10,391 nucleotides of DNA from an uncultured Planctomycetaceae bacterium (GTDB lineage: Bacteria; Planctomycetota; Planctomycetia; Pirellulales; UBA1268), in contig CAISKG010000245.1 in assembly GCA_903885855.1 (NCBI GenBank), positions 1 to 10,391 of the forward strand, in the 5' to 3' direction. Made by a program: the position numbers and the translations under genes. Positions 1-5,063 of the stretch are shown here, one piece after another (positions within the stretch are counted from its first letter, which is position 1; the number at the start of each line of letters is the position of its first letter). A model generated the notes under the pieces. The model was not told where the DNA came from. It did not search any database and saw only the letters and a program-made list of their open reading frames with translations.

Positions 1-581
1 CGCGCCGCCGCCCGTCCGCCGGCGACGACGCCGGCCGCGGCGGCTCCCGGCCACGCCCCGCCGACCGCGGCGCCGCCCGTCGCGACCTCGCCCGCCGCGA
101 GCCCTGCGCCGAGTCGTCCAAGGCCTGCGACGAAGCCCGGAAGTTTCTCCGAGACGACGACATCGCCTCGGTCGACCTCGACATCCGCGTCGGCGGCCGC
201 CCCGGCAACGACTACCCCTGCGAGTGCTACCTCGAGGGGGACACCTTCCAGCCGCGCCGCTTCGCCTCCACCACCATGACCTGGAAGGCGGCCGGGTACT
301 GCCACAAGCCGCTGTACTTCGAGGACTGGGAGCTCGAGCGCTACGGCCACTCGCGCGGGATGTTCCTCGACCCCTTCATCGCCGGGGCCCACTTCTTCGT
401 CACCCTGCCGATCCTCCCCTACAAGGCCGGCATGCAGGCGCCGTGGGAGTGCGTCTATCCGCTGGGCTACTACCGGCCCGGCAGCTGCGCTCCCTGGACG
501 GTGCCGGCGGTGCCCTACAGCGCCCGCGGCTTCGCCACGCAGGCCGCCACCGTCACCGGGCTCGTGTTCCTCCTCCCCTGA
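1..581 (+). CDS. Conserved hypothetical protein, planctomycete type, 3' part
   Basis: An open frame enters from the left edge (first full codon at position 3) and stops with TGA at 579-581, giving 192 visible residues. The ATG at 276 is internal: codons upstream remain open and protein-like, with the block EPCAESSKACDEARKFLRDDDIA before it. The first 30 or so visible residues are Arg/Gly/Ala-rich low complexity. The folded part is rich in Cys, Tyr and Trp (CECYLEGDTFQPRRF, then TMTWKAAGYCHKPLYFED, then ELERYGHSRG), and the protein ends with a short hydrophobic stretch (ATVTGLVFLLP). I recognise the WKA-YCHKPLYFED-LERYGH pattern as recurring in planctomycete hypothetical proteins, which is recollection and not a search result. 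No enzymatic motif is visible. Paired Cys residues would suit an exported or periplasmic protein. The true start and any signal peptide are outside the window, and it converges on btaB. Confidence 0.8.
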   Translation, partial: RRRPSAGDDAGRGGSRPRPADRGAARRDLARREPCAESSKACDEARKFLRDDDIASVDLDIRVGGRPGNDYPCECYLEGDTFQPRRFASTTMTWKAAGYCHKPLYFEDWELERYGHSRGMFLDPFIAGAHFFVTLPILPYKAGMQAPWECVYPLGYYRPGSCAPWTVPAVPYSARGFATQAATVTGLVFLLP

Positions 582-593
582 TCGGGGGCGGGC

Positions 594-647
594 CGGGCGC
601 GAGCCCGTCGTCGGCCCGGGCGTAAGCCCGTCGTCGGCCCGGGCGTG
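594..647. repeat. 23-bp tandem repeat with GNRA-loop hairpins in a convergent gap
   Basis: Positions 602-623 and 625-646 are identical over 22 bases and lie head to tail with a 23-bp period. The sequence can form the hairpin CGGGC-GCGA-GCCCG at 594-607 and, one period later, CGGGC-GTAA-GCCCG at 617-630. Both have five-base-pair stems and GNRA-type tetraloops. The repeat sits in the 87-bp space between two genes that converge, where a bidirectional terminator or REP-like extragenic palindrome is expected. No T-run follows. Function is inferred from position only. Confidence 0.6.
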
Positions 648-668
648 CGCCGTCGGCGGCCGTGGCCG

Positions 669-1415
669 TCAGGCGGCGTGCGTGCGCACCCTGGCGATGT
701 AGGCGTAGCGCCGAGCCACCGACTCCACGCTCACATCGGCCCGGCCGCTCCTGCCGAGATCCACCAGGGCGTCGTGCACCTCGGGGCGGTAGTGCACGTG
801 GAACAGTGCCAGCCAGCGCTTCAGGCCGGCGGCGAACAGGCCCGGCAGGTCCTTCTGGTCCCAGAAGTCGACGATCAGCATCTCGCCGCCCGGGCGCAGG
901 TTCGCCAGGGCCGCCTCGATCGCCCCCGGCCAGGTGGGCACCATCGACAGGCAGTAGGAGAAGAAGATCGTGTCGAAGGGCTCCGCCCGGCCGAACGTCC
1001 GCCGCGCGTCGAGCTCCTCGGCGAGCCCCTGGCGGAGGACGATCTCCGGCGCCTTCCCGTCGCGGCCGGCCGCCCGCCGCACGTTGGCCTCGGCGGTGAC
1101 GAGCATCTCGTGCGAGGCGTCGAGGCCGTAGAGCTTTCCGGGCTCGCGCCGCCGCGCGAGGCGCAGGAGGTTGCGGGCGGTGCCGCAGCCCACCTCGAGC
1201 GTGGCCGTCTCCGGCCCGGTCGTGATCCGCTCGAGGAGACGGTCGCGGCCGAGCAGGTAGTAGGCCCGCGTCACGTCGTAGACATGGCGCGTGAGCCGGT
1301 ACATCCGGTCCATGGCCGCGGCCTGGTCGGAGGCGACGCGGCCGGGGTTGCTCGACGACGACCGGGGCCCACGCGGGGCCGATGGCGGTCGGTCGCCGCC
1401 CGCGGCGCCGCTCAT
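669..1415 (-). CDS. btaB: BtaB: SAM-dependent N-methyltransferase of betaine-lipid (DGTS) synthesis
   Basis: Predicted to methylate diacylglyceryl-homoserine three times with S-adenosylmethionine, giving diacylglyceryl-N,N,N-trimethylhomoserine (DGTS), a phosphorus-free membrane lipid. The 248-residue product is a class I Rossmann methyltransferase: SAM motif I LEVGCGTARNLL at 73-84, acidic motif II LDAS at 98-101, a post-core FFSYCLSMVP at 151-160 and LRPGGEMLIVDFWD at 173-186. The N-terminal MYRLTRHVYDVTRAYYLLGRDRL (38-60) matches my memory of bacterial BtaB. The ATG at 1413-1415 overlaps the btaA stop in an ATGA tetranucleotide, so the two are probably translationally coupled. Residues 1-34 are low complexity, and Met35 or Met38 are possible alternative starts. 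The frame stays open upstream of 1415, but that stretch is antisense to and out of frame with btaA. The assignment rests mainly on the btaA partner; alone it could be called only a generic methyltransferase. Confidence 0.88.
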   Translation of the reverse strand: MSGAAGGDRPPSAPRGPRSSSSNPGRVASDQAAAMDRMYRLTRHVYDVTRAYYLLGRDRLLERITTGPETATLEVGCGTARNLLRLARRREPGKLYGLDASHEMLVTAEANVRRAAGRDGKAPEIVLRQGLAEELDARRTFGRAEPFDTIFFSYCLSMVPTWPGAIEAALANLRPGGEMLIVDFWDQKDLPGLFAAGLKRWLALFHVHYRPEVHDALVDLGRSGRADVSVESVARRYAYIARVRTHAA

Positions 1416-2752
1416 GCCCCGCCCCGCGCGGCGTCGGTGCCGGCCGCGGCGAGCCGCTCCCCCTCGTCGGAGAACCGGTAGAGGTGGAACATCCCGTAGA
1501 TCGCGGAGCGGTCCTGCAGGTGCAACTCCCGGGCACGCTGCTGCTCGTACTCGTAGAGCCCCCGCGTCTCGGGCGAGAGCGCCTTCTCCACCGGCGACAG
1601 CTCGCCGGCGGTGCGGAAGATGACGCGCGTCCCCGGCCCGCCCACGCGGCCGATGAGCGTCCACAACTCGTCGATCACCGGCGGCGGCATCCAATCCTGG
1701 CTGTCGAGGAGGATGAAGGCGTTGAGCCCGCCCCGCGACTCGCTCCGCAGGTAATCGCCGAGCGACGCCACGTGCGTCTCGACGCGCCCCACCAGCGGCT
1801 TGATCGTGTCGTAGTTCTCCCGCTTGAGGTAGTCGGGCAGCGCCCGGCGGCCTTCGTGGTCGTAGCGCCGCCCGAAGGCCTGCCAGGCGAAGTAGTTGTC
1901 GTCGAGCGGGAAGCCGCAGGCCAGGCGGCGCACCCGGTCGCGGTACATGTCGAAGAGCCGGGCGCCGTCGTTTTCGTGCTCGTCGAGCATCGCCTTGTGC
2001 TGGCTGGGTGGGATGCCCAGGCTGTAGACGGCCACCGGCTGGCGCCCGAAGAAGCGCACGATCCGGTTGCGGAACAGCGGGTCGAAAAGCTCGTCGAAGA
2101 TCCGCTCCTGCTCGGCGACGGACCGGGCCGCCAGAAGCTTGGCCGGGTCGCGCCGCATCGCCTTGGCGATGCCGTGCGTGACGCGGAAGAACTGCCCCAG
2201 CTTCGCCTGGTCGTAGAGGCCCCGGCGGAAGTAGCTGATGCGCTTCGGCCCCACGCGGTTGCCCGGCCAGTCGCTCGTCTCCCAGAAGGAGCGCGTCATC
2301 GGGTCGAGGTGATCGCGGATGTAGCGCTGGTAGTTGGTGAGGTTCTCCGGGTGCTTGCCGAAGCCGAAGAAGCGGTAGAAGGACTCGTAGTCGGGGAGGT
2401 GTTCGAGGGCCGCCAGTTTGAGGCGCGTCAGCGCCATGTGGTTGGCGTTGAGATCGACCGCCACGATCCGCTCGGGGCGGTGGACGAGATAGTTGAGGAC
2501 GTTGCAGCCGCCGCTGGAGATGGTGAGGATCCGCGAATGGGCCCCCAGCCCCAGGGCCTGGGCGTCGACGCGGGGATCCTCCCAGATCTGGTTGTAGACG
2601 AACCCCTTGAACCAGAGCGTGAACATCCGCTCGAGCATCCCCCGCCGGCTGGTGGCCTTGTGGTGATGCACCGCCTTGCGGAGGTGGGCGGAGGTGGCCG
2701 CGCGGGCGGCGTCGGCGTGGGACGTGGCGGGAAGGGCTGCGGAGCGGGCCAT
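1412..2752 (-). CDS. btaA: BtaA: SAM:diacylglycerol 3-amino-3-carboxypropyltransferase (DUF3419)
   Basis: Catalyses the first step of betaine-lipid synthesis, moving the 3-amino-3-carboxypropyl group of S-adenosylmethionine onto diacylglycerol to form diacylglyceryl-homoserine at the cytoplasmic membrane. The 446-residue protein has the expected family layout and roughly the usual length: FVYNQIWEDPRVD at 51-63, the SAM-binding glycine loop ILTISSGGCNVLNYL at 75-89, VDLNANH at 99-105, DDNYFAWQAFGRRY at 284-297, LLDSQDWM at 348-355 and a C-terminal IYGMFHLYRF at 418-427. It is the first gene of a two-gene unit and its TGA overlaps the btaB ATG. The ATG at 2752 is the first in frame. It has no clear Shine-Dalgarno sequence, and the first 38 residues are Ala/His-rich, so Met39 (MLERMFTLWF) is a realistic alternative. 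A TAGACT hexamer lies 42 bases upstream. In other bacteria betaine lipids replace phospholipids under phosphate starvation, but I see no obvious Pho box here. Confidence 0.93.
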   Translation of the reverse strand: MARSAALPATSHADAARAATSAHLRKAVHHHKATSRRGMLERMFTLWFKGFVYNQIWEDPRVDAQALGLGAHSRILTISSGGCNVLNYLVHRPERIVAVDLNANHMALTRLKLAALEHLPDYESFYRFFGFGKHPENLTNYQRYIRDHLDPMTRSFWETSDWPGNRVGPKRISYFRRGLYDQAKLGQFFRVTHGIAKAMRRDPAKLLAARSVAEQERIFDELFDPLFRNRIVRFFGRQPVAVYSLGIPPSQHKAMLDEHENDGARLFDMYRDRVRRLACGFPLDDNYFAWQAFGRRYDHEGRRALPDYLKRENYDTIKPLVGRVETHVASLGDYLRSESRGGLNAFILLDSQDWMPPPVIDELWTLIGRVGGPGTRVIFRTAGELSPVEKALSPETRGLYEYEQQRARELHLQDRSAIYGMFHLYRFSDEGERLAAAGTDAARGGA

Positions 2753-2794
2753 GGGGGGGCTCGACGGGGGCGGGTGCCGACGCGGCGGGAGGGA

Positions 2795-2800
2795 AGTCTA
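2795..2800 (-). promoter_or_regulatory. Candidate -10 element for btaAB
   Basis: Read on the minus strand, the hexamer is TAGACT followed by TTC, within one base of the TATACT-TTC pattern seen upstream of the 584-residue membrane protein and trxA. It ends 42 bases before the btaA ATG. No convincing -35 element was found at 16-18 bases. The call rests on similarity to the other sites in the window. Confidence 0.35.
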
Positions 2801-2872
2801 CCCGAGGCGTGGCCGGGGGGAGAGTGGCTCCGCTCCGGGCGGCGTCACCCGCAGTCGGATGCGGCGGTCGGC

Positions 2873-2940
2873 AAACCTGAAAAACCTTGGCTTTGCAGGG
2901 TGCCCAACGGTGGAAAAAGGTCGTCGATGACTCTTTCCAC
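2873..2940 (-). other. AT-richer patch with an inverted repeat downstream of the 584-residue gene
   Basis: Between btaA and the stop of the 584-residue gene, base composition drops noticeably below the surroundings, with A and T runs. A seven-base inverted repeat, GTGGAAA at 2910-2916 and TTTCCAC at 2934-2940, sits 8 bases beyond the TAG stop at 2948. On the minus strand this gives a stem with a 17-base loop, and a TTTTT run lies partly within the distal arm, not after it. It could be a weak terminator for the upstream gene or part of the btaAB control region. I see no credible coding sequence here. Confidence 0.35.
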
Positions 2941-2947
2941 GGGGCAG

Positions 2948-4702
2948 CTAGCGGGCCGCGGCGGCCGGCAGCGGCGGATTCGACGGGGGCGGGGCGGCCT
3001 GATCGATCGCCTCGACGAGCGCCGCGGTGCCGGCCGTGAACTCGCGCCCCAGGGCGACGATCGCGGTCTCCAGGCCGGCCAGTTCGCGGCGTGCCGCGGT
3101 GACACGGGCGGCGAAGGCGTCGGCCGTGCGCTGCGACTCCGCCACGTCGGTCGCCCAGTGGCCCAGGTCGTCCTCGAGTTCTCCGGCCTCCTCCTTGCGG
3201 AGGGCGATCTCGCTCTCGGTGCTCTCCTTGGCGTTGCGCAGCTGCGCGATCGAGGAGTCGATGGCCCGCTTCTCCTCCTCGAGGATCCGCCGGATGACCA
3301 CCAGACCGTTGACGTCGATCGCCAGCGGCCGGCCGGCGGTGTTCTGGACGCCGGCGCCGCGGAGGGCCACGTTGCCGTCGGACAGCGGGCGGCGGAAGAC
3401 GACCGACTCGATCGTCACCACCCCCTCCGCCGCCAGCGCCTTGGCGCTCTCCAGATCGAAGGTCGCCTTGGCACCTTCGGCGAATTCCAGCGCCTCGCCC
3501 TGCGCCCGCGGGAGCGTGTGGGCCTGACGGAACGCCACCTTGGCCCAGTACAGCCCCGGCGGGATCGACCAGGTGGAGGTGAAGTCGGCGCCGCGCTCGC
3601 GGAGCAGCGCCACCTGATCGGCCGGCAGCGCCGGCAGCACCTCGCCGGCGGCGAAGCTGGTCATGCTCCCGTCGGGCCAGGTGTAGTCGAAGGGCTTGGC
3701 GAACACCACCCGCGCCCAGCGCACCCCCAGCGGCGGCGTCTCGGAGAGGGCCGGATCGGGCACGGTGGCCGTCACGCCCGGGGCCGGCCCGCCATCCGCC
3801 GCCACGGTGCCGGCGGCGGGATCCGCGGCCGGGTCGGCGGCGGGATCCGCTGCGGGATCGGCGGGCGCCGCGGCTCCGCCCAGCGCCGTCTCGTGGAGGC
3901 GCAGCTCCTCGAGCTTGCGTTCGAGGTGGCGGAGCATCGCCTCGGGATCGCTCTTCGCCGCCGGCGGGACGGCGTCGTCGGTCGCGGCGGGCGGCGGGGC
4001 GGGAGCGTCGGTGGCGCCGTCGGCCGGCGCCGCCGGAACGGGCGTGCGGTAGAAGGCGAACGACCGGTCCACCGGCAGGTCCTCGTAGACGATGACCTTG
4101 CCGTCGCGCGGCTGGGCGAGGGCCTTCTGGTCGGCGGCGTCGGGCGCCGAGATCGCCGACACCGCGAAGACGTTCTTGTCGACCGTCTCGACCCGGAACG
4201 CCCCCAGGAAGCGGCCCCCCTGCTCGATCGGGGTGGCGTCGAACAGATAGAACTCCGCCCCGGGGTGGATCGTCGAATTTTCGAGCCCGTTGATCGTCAC
4301 CGAGCCCGGGCGGCCGTCCGCCGGCGGGACGAACAGGGCGTCATCCCAGTGGCGTCCGCGCCAGGTGTTGATCCGGTCGCGGACCCGGGTCCACCGGTCG
4401 CGCTCGTCCTCGAGCGTCGCCAGCGACTTGAGCGAGGCATCGGGGCGCAGCGCCCTGCCTCCCTGCGGCACCAACGCGTCGCGCTCGCGGGCGATCGAGC
4501 CCTGGTAGGCCCCCACGAGTTGCCGCCACTCCTGCTCGCGCTTCCCCACCATCCCCACGAGGAAGAAGGCCCCGATGGAGGTGAGCAGCACCAGCCAGGC
4601 GGCGGTGACCGTCGCCCAGTGCCATCCCTTGTGGCCGATCGCCAGGGCGACCGCCCCCACGAGGAACACCAGCGCCAGGATGATCAGCGGGACGAGCGGC
4701 AT
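2948..4702 (-). CDS. Hypothetical membrane protein with two N-terminal helices and C-terminal coiled coil
   Basis: This 584-residue protein is of unknown function. Two hydrophobic segments (about residues 4-22 and 29-52) are separated by a short HKGWHW turn, suggesting a membrane hairpin. KREQEWRQLVGAYQG and a charged helix follow (54-115). A beta-rich segment around 133-220 includes GSVTINGLENSTIHPGAEFYLFD, and then comes a Pro/Ala-rich linker (221-250). A short helical segment (254-272) precedes four tandem PAAD-type units at 280-297. A second beta-rich domain follows (about 325-470), and a long charged heptad-like coiled coil (472-555) leads to an Ala/Pro tail. The order suggests a membrane-anchored scaffold, but no catalytic motif is seen. 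The ATG at 4702 starts directly in the hydrophobic helix. No strong Shine-Dalgarno precedes it, only GGTGA at short spacing. A TATACT box lies 75 bases upstream. I take it to be a planctomycete-restricted family by general resemblance only. Confidence 0.85.
   Translation of the reverse strand: MPLVPLIILALVFLVGAVALAIGHKGWHWATVTAAWLVLLTSIGAFFLVGMVGKREQEWRQLVGAYQGSIARERDALVPQGGRALRPDASLKSLATLEDERDRWTRVRDRINTWRGRHWDDALFVPPADGRPGSVTINGLENSTIHPGAEFYLFDATPIEQGGRFLGAFRVETVDKNVFAVSAISAPDAADQKALAQPRDGKVIVYEDLPVDRSFAFYRTPVPAAPADGATDAPAPPPAATDDAVPPAAKSDPEAMLRHLERKLEELRLHETALGGAAAPADPAADPAADPAADPAAGTVAADGGPAPGVTATVPDPALSETPPLGVRWARVVFAKPFDYTWPDGSMTSFAAGEVLPALPADQVALLRERGADFTSTWSIPPGLYWAKVAFRQAHTLPRAQGEALEFAEGAKATFDLESAKALAAEGVVTIESVVFRRPLSDGNVALRGAGVQNTAGRPLAIDVNGLVVIRRILEEEKRAIDSSIAQLRNAKESTESEIALRKEEAGELEDDLGHWATDVAESQRTADAFAARVTAARRELAGLETAIVALGREFTAGTAALVEAIDQAAPPPSNPPLPAAAAR
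3812..3865 (-). repeat. In-frame PAAD-coding tandem repeat
   Basis: Residues 280-297 of the 584-residue protein repeat the four-residue unit PAAD, encoded by a 12-base unit built around GGATC/GGGTC on the plus strand, with synonymous changes between copies. It forms a flexible acidic Pro/Ala linker between the helical and beta-rich parts. Such arrays often vary in copy number between strains. Confidence 0.6.
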
Positions 4703-4709
4703 GCGTCAC

Positions 4710-4724
4710 CAGGCCCCGGGCCTG
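4710..4724 (-). promoter_or_regulatory. Inverted repeat over the translation-start region of the 584-residue gene
   Basis: CAGGCCC and GGGCCTG are perfect complements around one central base, ending 8 bases before the ATG at 4702. In the minus-strand transcript this could fold next to the ribosome-binding region. It could instead be a dyad operator. The function is inferred. Confidence 0.3.
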
Positions 4725-4774
4725 CGGGAAGGGGTCGGGCCGGGGCGGTCCGGCGCCCCGTGGCCGCCGACGCA

Positions 4775-4790
4775 CGAAGTATATCCGTCC
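4775..4790 (-). promoter_or_regulatory. 16-bp promoter-like box (copy 1), upstream of the 584-residue gene
   Basis: The minus strand reads GGACGGATATACTTCG, identical over 16 bases to the box upstream of trxA at 7191-7206. TATACT, five of six matches to the bacterial -10 consensus, occupies 4778-4783 and leaves a leader of about 70 bases before the ATG at 4702. No TTGACA-like -35 is present at normal spacing, so an activator, an extended -10 mode or a lineage-specific sigma factor may be involved. Confidence 0.55.
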
Positions 4791-4868
4791 ACCCCCGAGA
4801 CCCGCCTGGGACTGTTTCGTTCCCGCACCGCGGGTTTCTTGACCGAATCGCCCCGCCGCGTCGCATCC

Positions 4869-4910
4869 GGGCGACACCCGCGCGTCGCCCGTGTCGCCCC
4901 GCGGCGACAC
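4869..4910 (+). promoter_or_regulatory. Competing inverted repeats in the sigma factor gene leader
   Basis: Four arms lie in series: A GGGCGACAC (4869-4877), B GTCGCCC (4884-4890), C GTGTCGCC (4891-4898) and D GGCGACAC (4903-4910). A can pair with B over 7 bases while C pairs with D over 8 bases around a CCGC loop. Alternatively A pairs with C over 8 bases (4870-4877 with 4891-4898), which excludes both other stems. This is the layout of an attenuator-like switch, or equally of three half-sites of one operator (GGCGACAC direct repeats with one inverted copy). It lies about 150 bases before the sigma gene. Whether it is transcribed is unknown. Confidence 0.45.
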
Positions 4911-4956
4911 CGCGGCCCCCGGCCCGGACCCGATTGCCCGCTTTCCCCCGGGAAAA

Positions 4957-4971
4957 CGGGGCTCGGCCCCG
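4957..4971 (+). promoter_or_regulatory. Hairpin upstream of sigma factor gene
   Basis: CGGGGC, a TCG loop and GCCCCG form a perfect six-base-pair stem. The same left arm can pair with CCCCG at 4946-4950 instead, giving another either/or structure. Hairpins of this length are common by chance in DNA this GC-rich, so the functional value is low. Confidence 0.25.
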
Positions 4972-5063
4972 GGAGGCGACCGCCCTCACGGCCGCGGCAT
5001 CCGGCATGCATCGCCCCATCGGAGGAGTTTTCCCGACCCGTCCACTCCGCCAGCGAGGACACC

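Larger units (their letters stand above)
4703..5063. other. Divergent control region between membrane protein and sigma factor genes
   Basis: This 361-base gene-free stretch lies between two genes transcribed away from each other. From left to right it holds an inverted repeat at 4710-4724 (CAGGCCC, one base, GGGCCTG) just upstream of the minus-strand ATG, and the 16-bp box with a minus-strand TATACT at 4775-4790. It then holds the competing inverted repeats at 4869-4910 and a six-base-pair hairpin CGGGGC-TCG-GCCCCG at 4957-4971. Two purine-rich ribosome-binding-like stretches lie near the sigma gene (GGAGGAG around 5020, GAGGA at 5055-5059). No clear plus-strand -10/-35 pair was found. Confidence 0.6.

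Noticed and set aside
2908..2941. DnaA-box-like sequences (TTTTCCACC and CTTTCCACG in opposite orientation)
   Set aside because: Each has at least two mismatches to TTATNCACA and they are the two arms of one inverted repeat. There is no dnaA or dnaN nearby and no box cluster, so an origin is not supported.
2845..3105. A short minus-strand frame with a plausible tail (ERVIDDLFPPLGTL)
   Set aside because: Its first half overlaps the 3' end of the 584-residue gene in another frame and is Arg/Pro/Ser low complexity. The tail only reads through the AT-richer gap, and no ribosome site or start supports it.
4839..4844. TTGACC, a -35-like hexamer upstream of the sigma gene
   Set aside because: No acceptable -10 lies 16-18 bases downstream on the plus strand, so it is probably chance.
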